From: an uncultured Alphaproteobacteria bacterium
GTDB lineage: Bacteria; Pseudomonadota; Alphaproteobacteria; Micavibrionales; Micavibrionaceae
Direction of reading: 5' to 3'
Length of the DNA stretch: 64,000 nt
Assembly (NCBI GenBank): GCA_937931645.1
Contig: CALHAR010000008.1
Location: forward strand, 36,212-100,211
Positions 9,442 through 17,951 of the stretch are shown one piece after another (within the stretch, counting starts at the first letter, position 1; each line of letters begins with the position of its first letter). The notes under the pieces are model-generated. The model saw nothing but the letters and a program-made list of their open reading frames with translations. It searched no databases and had not been told where the DNA came from. Position numbers and translations under genes: made by a program.

Positions 9442-9877
9442 AATCCACGCGAACACGAAGCAAAGTTACGCCTGCTGCTTTCATGGCGTTGTTGACGAAG
9501 ACATCACGTTTTTGCCGTGCTGGCCTATCGTGCGACTTATCATCCAACTCAATAGCCAGCACAATGGCGCTGGATCGTGTATCAAACAAAACAAAATCAA
9601 TATGCTTTGATGATATTTTGGGGCCATAGCCGCGTCGCCAATTCACATCGCTACAATTAATAATATCGGCAAGGCGAACCTTACACGCAATATCATATTT
9701 ATTTTTAACAACGGCTTTTAAAACACCATAAAATTTTTGTTCGGCCTTAGTTAATAAAAAGTCCCGCGCAAAATAGGGGTAGCGAGTTTTCTGCTTTGTG
9801 AAGATCAACATGATTATCATGCTGATGAATAGAATAATAAAACCGAAAGCTATATTTTCAGGTGTCAGATCGAACAT
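9386..9877 (-). CDS. DUF2726 domain protein with N-terminal membrane anchor
   Basis: About 163 residues from the ATG at 9877. A hydrophobic segment (IAFGFIILFISMIIMLIF, about 8-26) anchors the protein, and a DUF2726 domain follows. The conserved pattern includes DFVLFD, AIELDDKSHDR and a final LLRVRVDW. DUF2726 is related to the PD-(D/E)XK/Vsr-like nuclease folds, but activity has not been shown for most members, so no function is assigned. A longer reading from 9913 would overlap the EamA gene by 35 bases. The chosen start lies one base after the EamA stop. The 3' end has been copied downstream as a tandem repeat. Confidence 0.8.
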   Translation of the reverse strand: MFDLTPENIAFGFIILFISMIIMLIFTKQKTRYPYFARDFLLTKAEQKFYGVLKAVVKNKYDIACKVRLADIINCSDVNWRRGYGPKISSKHIDFVLFDTRSSAIVLAIELDDKSHDRPARQKRDVFVNNAMKAAGVTLLRVRVDWGYDMAKLDKDITLALKS

Positions 9878-9878
9878 G

Positions 9879-10781
9879 TTAATAAATGAGGTAGAGGCCA
9901 ATAAGCATGACACTTAAACATAGTAGATGAAACACCAAATGAAAGCCTTGTTTTGGTTTTTGAAAAAAATCAGGTAAAAATTTGTACCCTATATACCCTA
10001 AAAATAGGACGTAAACCCCTTGAAAGCCAGTTAAGGTTGATACGAAACCTGCTATAGGCGCTATCTCCAAGGATAAAATAAACATAGCTTCGCCAGTAAA
10101 GGCAAAACACTCTATTAAGAACATTAAAGGTAGGCCATAGGATAATGGTTTTTTTAATCTATTTATTGTTAGTTCTCGGGTATCTTTATGAACTATACAG
10201 ACCCCTAAAAAGAACAAAAAATATCCTAATGCTTTCCACGCCATCGCTGTTAGCCAATCGGTTTCTTGCAAGAGAAATCTGTCCAATAAAGTGACGCCAG
10301 CAAGGATGACAGCACAAAATCCCATTAAATATATAGTCTTCCAATTAATTTTTTTAGTTTCAAAGTTTATGTTCAAACTTATTGCCGCTATTAAAACGAT
10401 GCTGGCCCCTAAGCCTTGTTGAAAGTTAATGGTTTCTTTTAAAATGAAATAGGCAGAAGTAAAAACAAAAATAGGAATAAGCTGGAAAACAGGTATGGCA
10501 TTACTAGCCTCGTCCATTTCCATTGCTTTGAAATAAGTGTAATACCCTGCAAAACTTATGATAGCACCAAAAAGAAATAAAAATGCCGTGACGGGATCAA
10601 TTAGAAAAACAGTAGGGTTATATAGCGTAATCCCTATCAGTGGAAATATAGATACAAACCCACTGATGGTCATAATTAGCAAGGTGTTATTCTTGTAGTG
10701 CTTACGAATGACAACTTGGTCTACAATATTTGTAATAGCCCATAAAAAAGGTGCAATCAGTCCCGCAATTAACCATGTCAT
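9879..10781 (-). CDS. EamA/DMT-family transporter
   Basis: 300 residues made up almost wholly of about ten hydrophobic segments arranged as two repeats of five, the drug/metabolite transporter fold. Features include an N-terminal TWLIAGLIAPFLWA helix and a conserved glutamate in the second half (LIECFAFTGEA). These proteins export metabolites or import nucleotide-sugar-like compounds, but the substrate cannot be read from sequence. The start overlaps pyrC by four bases (ATGA) and the end nearly touches the DUF2726 gene, so folE, pyrC, this gene and DUF2726 probably form one transcript. Confidence 0.87.
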   Translation of the reverse strand: MTWLIAGLIAPFLWAITNIVDQVVIRKHYKNNTLLIMTISGFVSIFPLIGITLYNPTVFLIDPVTAFLFLFGAIISFAGYYTYFKAMEMDEASNAIPVFQLIPIFVFTSAYFILKETINFQQGLGASIVLIAAISLNINFETKKINWKTIYLMGFCAVILAGVTLLDRFLLQETDWLTAMAWKALGYFLFFLGVCIVHKDTRELTINRLKKPLSYGLPLMFLIECFAFTGEAMFILSLEIAPIAGFVSTLTGFQGVYVLFLGYIGYKFLPDFFQKPKQGFHLVFHLLCLSVMLIGLYLIY

Positions 10782-11842
10782 AACGTCAATGTCCAGGCGA
10801 GGTTCTTTTGACCAAGACCTATATGTAGCGGGATAGCACCGCTTGCAACACTGGGCTGGCTTGGTTTTTTGGTCAATGTGAAAGTTTTATTTGATACAGG
10901 AATACCATAAAATTGAGGGCCATTCAGGCAGAGAAATTTTTTAAATTCGTCAAAATTATCTTCATTTAAATTAAACGCATCGGCATAAAGTTGCGGCGCA
11001 ATACCGCCTGTGTAACACCCGGCGGCGCACCCACACGCGGTGGCTTTTGTTGTGTGCGGCGCACTATCTGTACCAGCAAAGAATTTTACGTTGCCTGATT
11101 TTGCGGCCTCTAATAACGCCGTTCTATCTTTTTCAAACTTCACTAATGGCAAACAATAAAGATGGTATTTTAATCCTTGTAGTAAATCTGCGACTGTATA
11201 AAGAAGATGTTGTGGGGTGATTGTGGCGGCAATATTGTTACCTGAATTTTTTACAAAATCGACGGCAGTTTTTGTTGTAATATGCTCACACACAATTTTT
11301 AAATTTGGAAATTTTTCTACCAATTGTGGCATATGGTTTTTATAAAAAGAATCTTCGGCATTACTTTGTTCTCCAAAATATTCTTCGCCAGAGAGGCCAT
11401 GTTCTTCACCGTGAATGTTCAAGACAATACCGGCGTCACTCATGGCGGCGAATACACCATTATTGATATATGTGTCTAATCCTGCGCCATGCTCGCTGTT
11501 GGTTGTGCCGTGTGGTGGATAATATTTACAGGCGCGTAAAATACCGCTTTTCGTGCCTTCAATAATCATGTCTTTAGTGGTGGCATTTGTTAAATAAAGC
11601 GGCGCTATGATATCGTCAAACGCCTTACTCCCTGCGGATTCCATGTCTTTTAGGTAACTTTCAACCGTCCAATATTCTTCGGTATTTTTACCATGGACAT
11701 GTGAAACGGGTGGTTTGGTATTAGGCATCGCCAATGCACCGCAACATCCCATGTTTAAATGGTCTTGAATGTAATCAGCCATTGAATCGCCCTGTCTAAA
11801 ATGGACGTGCAGGTCATACCATTTGGGCAGTTCAAAAATCAT
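10778..11842 (-). CDS. pyrC: Dihydroorotase (class II, PyrC type)
   Basis: Cyclises carbamoyl aspartate to dihydroorotate in pyrimidine synthesis. The metal ligands are in place: DLHVHFRQG at about residues 9-17, the carboxylated lysine in ACKYYPPHGTT near 105, NIHGEEH near 142, CEHITT near 185 and GTDSAPHTT near 257. The 354-residue length and the motifs match the short, E. coli-like class II enzyme rather than class I. The gene directly abuts the folE stop codon. Confidence 0.95.
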   Translation of the reverse strand: MIFELPKWYDLHVHFRQGDSMADYIQDHLNMGCCGALAMPNTKPPVSHVHGKNTEEYWTVESYLKDMESAGSKAFDDIIAPLYLTNATTKDMIIEGTKSGILRACKYYPPHGTTNSEHGAGLDTYINNGVFAAMSDAGIVLNIHGEEHGLSGEEYFGEQSNAEDSFYKNHMPQLVEKFPNLKIVCEHITTKTAVDFVKNSGNNIAATITPQHLLYTVADLLQGLKYHLYCLPLVKFEKDRTALLEAAKSGNVKFFAGTDSAPHTTKATACGCAAGCYTGGIAPQLYADAFNLNEDNFDEFKKFLCLNGPQFYGIPVSNKTFTLTKKPSQPSVASGAIPLHIGLGQKNLAWTLTL

Positions 11843-12436
11843 TTATTTTATCATCTCCATAAAGCGTCCTCTGACTTCCGCGTCTTCTTTAAACACACCT
11901 GTAAAATGGTTGGTTACGGTTGATGAATGCGCTTTGGCAACGCCGCGTGTACTCATACATTGGTGGTTGGCGTCAATCATAACTGCGCATCCTTTTGGCT
12001 CTAACGTATCGGTTATAATATTGGCGATACTCCGCGTCATTTTTTCTTGGCTTGTTAAACGTTTGGCATAGATATCAACAATCCGCGCCAGTTTACTAAT
12101 CCCGACAACTTTTTTATCAGGCCAGTACGCCACATAGGCTTTCCCAATGATAGGGGCGATGTGATGTTCGCAATGGGACACAAAATCAATATCTTTAACC
12201 AAAACGATATCGTCATAATGTTCAATATCTTCGAATATTTTTGACAGCTCTGCGGCTGGATCTTGGTTATAGCCTGCAAAATGTTCTTCAAAAGCACGGA
12301 TATAACGGGCTGGGGTTTCGCGTAAACCCTCACGTGTTGCATCTTCGCCTACCCACCTTAATAAAGTTTCAACTGCTTTTTCGGCTTCGTCTCGGCTGGG
12401 ACGGTTTTCTTTAGGGGTGAACTTTTCTACACTCAT
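11843..12436 (-). CDS. folE: GTP cyclohydrolase I
   Basis: Converts GTP to dihydroneopterin triphosphate, the entry to folate synthesis. The zinc-binding SHCEHHIAPI (about residue 86) and the CMSTRGVAKAHSSTVT segment (about 160, with the third zinc cysteine and the GTP-binding residues) are both complete. Length (197 aa) is typical. It is the first gene of a probable folE-pyrC-transporter transcript and is divergent from cysS, with about 110 bases between them for both promoters. Confidence 0.96.
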   Translation of the reverse strand: MSVEKFTPKENRPSRDEAEKAVETLLRWVGEDATREGLRETPARYIRAFEEHFAGYNQDPAAELSKIFEDIEHYDDIVLVKDIDFVSHCEHHIAPIIGKAYVAYWPDKKVVGISKLARIVDIYAKRLTSQEKMTRSIANIITDTLEPKGCAVMIDANHQCMSTRGVAKAHSSTVTNHFTGVFKEDAEVRGRFMEMIK

Positions 12437-12544
12437 GATGTTTATGCTCTAAATTATCTGTTATTTGCGCTTTCTATATGACGGAAAAATGCTTATAACT
12501 CAAGATATAAAAGCACTTTCGAGAGATTACCGATAAAACACACC

Positions 12545-13924
12545 ATGATCAGATTTTATAACTCACTCAGCCGTCAAAAAGAAGACTTTGTCCCTATAGA
12601 TGATAAACACGTACGGATGTACGCTTGTGGCCCTACAGTTTATAATTATGCCCATATTGGAAACGCGCGCATGGCGGTTGTTTTTGACCAGTGGGCGCGG
12701 TTGTTACGGCATTCATACCCAAAGGTAACGTACGTATCTAACATTACCGATGTCGAAGATAAAATTATGGTTGCGGCGGAGAAAGCGGGCGTTCCTATTG
12801 CTGAAATCACTGAAAAATACACCAAAATTTATAATGATGATATGGCCTCATTAGGGGTGAATTTACCTGATATTCAACCCAAAGCGACTGACCATATACA
12901 AGAAATGATTACCCAGATTGAAGCCTTAATTGCGCGCGGACATGCGTATGAAGCAGAAGGGCATGTCTTGTTTAATGTTCCGTCCGATCCATCTTATGGC
13001 GTGTTATCAGGGCGAAGCCGCGATGAGCAAGTCGCTGGGGCGCGGGTTGAGGTCGCGCCTTATAAACGTGATCCTGCCGATTTTGTCTTGTGGAAACCCA
13101 GTACGTTAGATCAACCGGGTTGGGAATCCCCTTTCGGTTTTGGTCGTCCTGGCTGGCATATTGAATGTTCGGCAATGGCGGAAAAACATTTGGGCTTACC
13201 ATTTGATATTCATGGCGGTGGGGCGGATTTAAAATTTCCTCATCATGAAAATGAAATTGCACAAAGCTGTTGCGCCAATGATAAAGCGAATGAGCCAAAC
13301 AGCTTTTCTAAATATTGGTTGCATAATGGTTTTGTGACGGTCGAGGGCGAAAAGATGTCAAAGTCTTTGGGCAATTTCTTGCTTGTTCATGATGCTATCA
13401 AAAAATATGACGGTGAGGTTATTCGGCTTACGTTGTTAAGCGCCCATTATCGTCAACCGTTAGATTGGAGCGAGCAAGCCCTTCATCAAAATAAAACTTT
13501 ATTGGATAAGCTCTATAAAAAATTAGAAGAGTTACAAGATGTTGATGTCGATGTTAACGTTGTGGCGCAAGAAGTCCCTGCTGAAATTTTGAATGCATTA
13601 TATGATGACTTAAATACGCCCTTGGTTCTGGCGGAACTTCATAAATTGTTAAAAGAAAAACAGGGCGCGGCCTTAAAAAACGCACTTCTTGCTGCCGGTA
13701 ATTTATTAGGCGTTTTACAACAATCCCCTTCAGATTGGTTTGGCGGTGATGATGATGGTGTTTCAGAAGAAGACGTTACAAAGATTGAAATGTTAATAGC
13801 GGAACGTATGGAAGCAAAAGATAATAAAGATTACGCTCGCTCCGATGAAATTCGTGATGAGCTTTTATCAATGAGCATAGAAATTAAAGATACCCGTGAT
13901 GGTACAACCTGGCAGAAAATATAG
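12545..13924 (+). CDS. cysS: Cysteine--tRNA ligase
   Basis: Charges tRNA-Cys. The class I signatures are present: YAHIGNARM at about residues 35-43 (HIGH box) and GEKMSKSLGN at about 266-275 (KMSKS loop). The zinc site is made of CGPTVYN (28-34), WHIECSAMA near 206 and the HHENE segment near 237. Length is 459 aa, normal for the family. The DALR anticodon-binding part lies after residue 340. The gene is monocistronic, with a convergent neighbour beginning one base after its stop codon. Confidence 0.97.
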   Translation: MIRFYNSLSRQKEDFVPIDDKHVRMYACGPTVYNYAHIGNARMAVVFDQWARLLRHSYPKVTYVSNITDVEDKIMVAAEKAGVPIAEITEKYTKIYNDDMASLGVNLPDIQPKATDHIQEMITQIEALIARGHAYEAEGHVLFNVPSDPSYGVLSGRSRDEQVAGARVEVAPYKRDPADFVLWKPSTLDQPGWESPFGFGRPGWHIECSAMAEKHLGLPFDIHGGGADLKFPHHENEIAQSCCANDKANEPNSFSKYWLHNGFVTVEGEKMSKSLGNFLLVHDAIKKYDGEVIRLTLLSAHYRQPLDWSEQALHQNKTLLDKLYKKLEELQDVDVDVNVVAQEVPAEILNALYDDLNTPLVLAELHKLLKEKQGAALKNALLAAGNLLGVLQQSPSDWFGGDDDGVSEEDVTKIEMLIAERMEAKDNKDYARSDEIRDELLSMSIEIKDTRDGTTWQKI

Positions 13925-14635
13925 TTACCGTGCCAAAAGAACTTGATAAAAATGATAACACTCACCACCACCGCCACAGCCAACGGTTTCATGGCAACAG
14001 CCTGTCGTCGTTGAGTCGGCGCTTCCTCCGCACATAGTGTCTGGTGACCCGCTATAAGATCCTGTAAATTTTGTTGATCCTACGGTGATATCCCCCCCTG
14101 TAAAGGCGGCCTGATTATCATGTAATATATTATTAATATTTTCGCAGATATTTTGTTTAATGGCTGAGTTGAAAAAAATTAACTCACTATCTCCACTTCC
14201 ATTATCTATGATTTGATTGTCACCGTTAAAACTAATTCGGTCAATCACTGGTGCATTGAGATCGTAACTTGTTTCATTAAAAGTAGGAAAATTAATATTC
14301 CCTCCATCTTCATGAAAAACTTGGCAGGTTGTATTGGTACCATTGTTATATCCTGAAACAACATTATTTTGAAAACTAATCTCAGTCTCGCTACAACCGC
14401 GTAATCTTAATTTCTGTACGGCGTTCGCAACGTTGTTCCCGTAATCGATAATTTCCTGCGCGGCTAACCTGGCTTGCTCATCGGTAAAAATATTTGTACT
14501 GCCGCCTTTATTGTCTGATACGGCATAGCTAAGCGCGGCGAACAGGGCAATGGCCAGTAAAATATAGACAAAAACAACACCGCTTTCATTTTGTCTTATT
14601 GTTGATTTTTTTGTATGAGTGCTCATCACATTCAT
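13925..14635 (-). CDS. Secreted or pilin-like protein with an N-terminal hydrophobic helix
   Basis: The N-terminus (MNVMSTHTKKSTIRQNESG) leads into VVFVYILLAIALFAALSYAV and then an extracytoplasmic region with several cysteines and a glycine-rich CGGGGECYHFY end. The charged leader ending in glycine before a long hydrophobic helix resembles type IV pilin or pseudopilin precursors, but the usual Glu at +5 is absent. The assignment is tentative. The cysteines (CSETE, TCQVF, MCGGS, GCCHETVGC) suggest disulphides. The ATG at 14635 follows the stop of the upstream gene, so the two are probably co-expressed. No pilus assembly gene lies nearby. Confidence 0.6.
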   Translation of the reverse strand: MNVMSTHTKKSTIRQNESGVVFVYILLAIALFAALSYAVSDNKGGSTNIFTDEQARLAAQEIIDYGNNVANAVQKLRLRGCSETEISFQNNVVSGYNNGTNTTCQVFHEDGGNINFPTFNETSYDLNAPVIDRISFNGDNQIIDNGSGDSELIFFNSAIKQNICENINNILHDNQAAFTGGDITVGSTKFTGSYSGSPDTMCGGSADSTTTGCCHETVGCGGGGECYHFYQVLLAR

Positions 14636-14639
14636 TCTA

Positions 14640-15065
14640 TCACATAAAGGGCTCAAAATCTTTTAAACAAGAGGTCGGTATATGCACCTCCATTTTAGGA
14701 ACGCCTAAGCTATGGAGGGTTAAAAGTACTTCTTTTTTTGACCCAATCTCAACATTATCCAACATACCCAGTCCTAAAACGGGGCGCTCCATTGGCGTAC
14801 CATCTGCATAGCTTGCCTCAACATCTTTAAATTGTTTGGCGTGGCTTTCACTTAACTCTGCTGGTGGCTTAACCTGCCCATTCGGTAACAACCATTCAAA
14901 GCTGTAAACGGATGCTTTCCACCCTGTAACGATTTTACTTACGTCTATTTCGATTGTGGTGAATTTTTCTTCGCGGCCTTTGGTGGCAACATTATCTATT
15001 AATATAAAAGGGGTTTTCATAGTGATATAACGCTTTTTGATACTTGCACGAGACAGGGGTTCCAT
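14640..15065 (-). CDS. Hypothetical protein, partner of the pilin-like gene
   Basis: 141 residues with no family I recognise, no signal peptide and no membrane segment. It looks like a small soluble, mostly beta protein (for example FTTIEIDVSKIVTGWKASVYSFEWLLPNGQ). AAGG lies a few bases before the ATG at 15065; an alternative ATG lies at 15020 (MKTPFILID). It ends a few bases before the start of the pilin-like gene, so it is probably the first gene of a two-gene unit. Confidence 0.6.
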   Translation of the reverse strand: MEPLSRASIKKRYITMKTPFILIDNVATKGREEKFTTIEIDVSKIVTGWKASVYSFEWLLPNGQVKPPAELSESHAKQFKDVEASYADGTPMERPVLGLGMLDNVEIGSKKEVLLTLHSLGVPKMEVHIPTSCLKDFEPFM

Positions 15066-15119
15066 GTCACCTTAAGGATATAATTAATTATAAGACTCTA
15101 CCAATAAAAAGCATAGAAA

Positions 15120-15335
15120 ATGACACAAAAACCTCAAAAACTATCAAAAACTGGCACTGTTAAACCCACAGAGGTTATTAATGTAGCCGATGATGTTGAT
15201 CAAGTTGTTTGTGATGGCGGCGGCGGGCCTTTAGGGCACCCCCAAGTTTGGTATAGTTTTGATGGGCGTGACTATGCGGCGTGCCATTATTGTGGCCGTA
15301 AATTCATTAAAAATCAGGCTGTGAAGTCAGGTTAA
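15120..15335 (+). CDS. Zinc-finger (zf-CHCC, NDUFS6-like) protein
   Basis: 71 residues. The C-terminal half has the zf-CHCC pattern: VVCDGGGGPLGHPQVWY, then ACHYCGRKF, supplying Cys-His-Cys-Cys ligands. The family includes the mitochondrial complex I accessory subunit NDUFS6, and alphaproteobacteria carry similar short proteins thought to associate with complex I. That role is inferred here. A weak hairpin with a short T run just after the stop (AAGCCT...AGGCTT, about 15338-15365) may end the transcript. Confidence 0.82.
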   Translation: MTQKPQKLSKTGTVKPTEVINVADDVDQVVCDGGGGPLGHPQVWYSFDGRDYAACHYCGRKFIKNQAVKSG

Positions 15336-15377
15336 TCAAGCCTGAGCAAGACTGAGTAAGGCTTTTAGCTATAATTC

Positions 15378-15406
15378 TTGAATTTTAATCTTAAATTTCT
15401 TATAAT
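15378..15406 (+). promoter_or_regulatory. Predicted promoter of the Hsp20 gene
   Basis: TTGAAT at 15378-15383 and TATAAT at 15401-15406 are 17 bases apart, a good housekeeping promoter. The same stretch can also be read as CTTG-N18-CTTATAAT, close to the alphaproteobacterial heat-shock sigma (RpoH) pattern CTTG-N17/18-CYTATNT. Transcription would begin near 15413, leaving a leader of about 100 bases. Confidence 0.55.
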
Positions 15407-15417
15407 AATGCCAATAA

Positions 15418-15514
15418 AGGTGCTGCTTAAGCAGGCCTTTTAAAATGAGCCTCTTCGGGTTTATCCGTATGATGGCTCTCTATATATGTAACTTGCTCAC
15501 TTGAGGAGAATAAC
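15418..15514 (+). promoter_or_regulatory. Putative ROSE-type RNA thermometer in the Hsp20 leader
   Basis: Three successive hairpins: the palindrome CTGCTTAAGCAG (15423-15434); GAGCC (15447-15451) with GGCTC (15474-15478), enclosing CGGG..TCCG; and a final hairpin in which CTTGCTC (15492-15498) pairs with GAGGAG (15503-15508) across a four-base loop, leaving the G at 15495 bulged. GAGGAG is the ribosome-binding site of the gene. A TTGCT stretch with a bulged G facing the Shine-Dalgarno is the hallmark of ROSE elements, which open on heating. Confidence 0.7.
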
Positions 15515-16009
15515 ATGAACGCAAGACTATCACTATTTGATAGCCCAATGTTTCTGGGCTTTGATCATTTTGAAGAAACCTTTAACCGCTTACGCAAATC
15601 TGCGTCTGAAGGTTACCCCCCTTACAATATTGAACAGGTCAATGAAAATGGCCTACGTATAACCTTGGCTGTTGCTGGTTTTACGATGGATGATTTAGAG
15701 GTTGAGGTAGAAAAAAATCAACTGATTATTCGCGGACACCAAAAAGATGATGATGATAACCGTCTATATCTTCACCGCGGTATTGCCGCCCGTCAATTCC
15801 AGCGTAGCTTTGTCCTCGCCGATGGTATAGAAGTGCGCGGTGCCTCTATCGATAACGGTTTGCTGCATATTGAGATGGAAAGATTAGAGCCAGAAAGTAC
15901 GGCGCGTAAAATCGAAATCTCTGGCAAGCCTGCTTTAGATAATGGCGCTTTACGCTCGGCTCAGGCTATTGATGTTGAGACAGATGGGGCTAAATCTAAG
16001 AATAAATAA
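15515..16009 (+). CDS. Hsp20/alpha-crystallin small heat-shock protein
   Basis: ATP-independent holdase that binds unfolding proteins. The N-terminus (SLFDSPMFLGFDHFEETFNRL) and the alpha-crystallin domain (about residues 35-130) resemble the IbpA/HspA class found in rhizobia, including GLRITLAVAGF, LIIRGHQ, YLHRGIAARQFQRSF and a GLLHIEMER strand. An acidic, lysine-containing tail follows. The gene is preceded by a promoter and a ROSE-like leader, so expression is probably induced by heat at the level of both transcription and translation. A DUF1150 gene follows 60 bases later. Confidence 0.95.
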   Translation: MNARLSLFDSPMFLGFDHFEETFNRLRKSASEGYPPYNIEQVNENGLRITLAVAGFTMDDLEVEVEKNQLIIRGHQKDDDDNRLYLHRGIAARQFQRSFVLADGIEVRGASIDNGLLHIEMERLEPESTARKIEISGKPALDNGALRSAQAIDVETDGAKSKNK

Positions 16010-16069
16010 ATTTTAAGTCCTTCTTTATCTTTTATGCGCTATAATGAATTTATATAAAGGGTAGTCAAA

Positions 16070-16309
16070 ATGGATATTAATCAAGAAGACACATCAGATT
16101 TGTTAAAAGAGCTCTCACTACAAGATTTTCTTGATGTGGGGCTTAATCAGGTTGCCTATATTCGTCGTTTAGAAACTCTTGAAACTCAAGAGGGTAACAG
16201 CTACGCGGTTTATGCGGCGGATGGGTCACAAATTTCATTGATGGATTCGTATGAAACAGCGGTCGATGCTATTCGCATTAATGACCTTTTCCCTGTGACC
16301 TTACACTAA
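16070..16309 (+). CDS. DUF1150 family protein
   Basis: 79 residues matching the DUF1150 pattern: VAYIRRLE, then GNSYAVYAADGSQISLMDSYETAVDAIRIND. The family is largely restricted to alphaproteobacteria and is typically found just after a small heat-shock gene, as here. Its function is unknown. Co-expression with the upstream Hsp20 gene is likely from the short gap. It is convergent with dnaB, six bases from the dnaB stop. Confidence 0.88.
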   Translation: MDINQEDTSDLLKELSLQDFLDVGLNQVAYIRRLETLETQEGNSYAVYAADGSQISLMDSYETAVDAIRINDLFPVTLH

Positions 16310-16315
16310 GAAACT

Positions 16316-17818
16316 CTATTCATATTTTTTTTCTAAATCGCCAAAGCGTGTAATGCTGGCTTCGAAGTGTAGACTAATCGAGCCAATAGGACCGTGACGT
16401 TGCTTGGCCACAATGACATCGGCTACGTTGTTACAATCACTTAAATCTTGCTGCCATTGGGCATAACGGTCATTGAACTTGCCATCATCTTCGCCCGCTT
16501 TTTTCTCTGGTTCTTCACGTGATAGGTAATATTCGCGGCGGTAAATAAACATCACAACATCCGAATCTTGCTCAATCGACCCTGACTCACGAAGGTCTGA
16601 TAACATAGGGCGTTTATCTTCACGTTGTTCAACCGCACGGCTCAGCTGTGATAGGGCGATGACAGGGATATTAAGCTCCTTCGCAATGGCTTTTAAACCG
16701 CGGGTGATTTCTGAAATTTCTAACACACGGTTTCCTGCACTCTGCGCTGATCCTGATCCTTGAAGTAATTGAAGATAGTCAATCACCAGCATATCTAACC
16801 CATATTGACGTTTTAAACGCCGCGCCCTTGTCCGTACCGCACCAATGGATAGGGCAGGTGTGTCATCAATATGAAGCGGCACTTGGGCGAGCTTCTGACT
16901 GGCTTCAACAAACTTTCTAAAATCTGTTTCTTTGATATTTCCTTTACGGATATCATCCCCACTAATCCCCGATACGTCAGATATAATACGTGTCGCTAAT
17001 TGGTCTGCTGACATCTCAAGACTGAAGAACCCGACAATTCCACCTTGCTGTCCACCGCTTTCGGCGTAGGCACGGGCGGCGTTATAGGCAACGTTCACCG
17101 CCAAGGATGTCTTTCCCATGGATGGTCGCGCCGCCAGAATAAGTAGGTCTGAGTTATGCAAGCCCCCTAATTTATGGTCGAGGTCGGTCAGGCCTGTCGT
17201 AATCCCTGTGACATGGCCATCGGACTTATAGGCTTTCTCTGCAATTTCAATCGCGGTTATAACGGAATCCCGTAAAGTCTGAAAACCACCTTGACTGACA
17301 CCACTTTCAGACAGGGAGAAAAGCTGACTTTCGGCTTGTTCAATAATCTGTCCGGCGTTTTTTTCAATATTAAAATTAAACGCTTCACTATTAATCTCTT
17401 GGTTCATACGAATAATTTCACGGCGCAAATAACGGTCGTAAATTGTACTGGCATAGTCATGAATGTTATTCAGCAGTGGCACTTCATTGGCCAGTTCCGA
17501 TAAATATTGCGCGCCCCCAACGGACTCTAATCCTTCATCTTTTTCAAAATAATCTTTTAGGGTGGTGTGTTTGGCTTCTAAACCACGCTCAATCATTTTT
17601 TCGATCGTGCTAAAAATATTTTGATGGCTGGGGTGTGAAAAATGTTTCGGACGTAAAAAGTCATTTACTTTTTCAAGGTGGTTATTATCAATCAGTAACA
17701 TACCGAGCAAGCCTTGCTCTGCCTCAAAGTTATGTGGCAATTCTTGGGCTTGATGTCTACCGTCATTGGCGTTGGCGACGGTGGTATCCGCAGGGAATGG
17801 GGCTATATCTGAATTCAT
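16316..17818 (-). CDS. dnaB: Replicative DNA helicase DnaB
   Basis: Hexameric helicase that unwinds DNA ahead of the replisome. The N-terminal DnaB domain begins LPHNFEAEQGLLGMLLIDN (about residue 27). The RecA-like C-terminal domain has a Walker A motif ARPSMGKTS near 235, FFSLEMSADQLATR near 269, MLVIDYLQLL (Walker B) near 350 and LRESGSIEQDSD near 422. Length is 500 aa and no intein or insertion is visible. It lies downstream of rpsF-rpsR-rplI on the same strand, the order common in alphaproteobacteria. Confidence 0.97.
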   Translation of the reverse strand: MNSDIAPFPADTTVANANDGRHQAQELPHNFEAEQGLLGMLLIDNNHLEKVNDFLRPKHFSHPSHQNIFSTIEKMIERGLEAKHTTLKDYFEKDEGLESVGGAQYLSELANEVPLLNNIHDYASTIYDRYLRREIIRMNQEINSEAFNFNIEKNAGQIIEQAESQLFSLSESGVSQGGFQTLRDSVITAIEIAEKAYKSDGHVTGITTGLTDLDHKLGGLHNSDLLILAARPSMGKTSLAVNVAYNAARAYAESGGQQGGIVGFFSLEMSADQLATRIISDVSGISGDDIRKGNIKETDFRKFVEASQKLAQVPLHIDDTPALSIGAVRTRARRLKRQYGLDMLVIDYLQLLQGSGSAQSAGNRVLEISEITRGLKAIAKELNIPVIALSQLSRAVEQREDKRPMLSDLRESGSIEQDSDVVMFIYRREYYLSREEPEKKAGEDDGKFNDRYAQWQQDLSDCNNVADVIVAKQRHGPIGSISLHFEASITRFGDLEKKYE

Positions 17819-17897
17819 CTATAGGTTATGCCACAAGCCATATAAAAAAGGGAATTTAATTGCACTCTTGCCCCTGTGGATAGCGGGGAGAAGTAAT

Positions 17898-17922
17898 AAA
17901 AAACCCGCCATTATGACGGGTT
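17898..17922 (-). terminator. Terminator after rplI
   Basis: On the minus strand CCCGTCA and TGGCGGG form a seven-base stem (one G-T pair) with a TAA loop, followed by six T. It lies about 30 bases past the rplI stop and separates the ribosomal genes from dnaB. Confidence 0.85.
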
Positions 17923-17951
17923 CTTTGTTGTTCTTATTTTAAACAGAGGGT

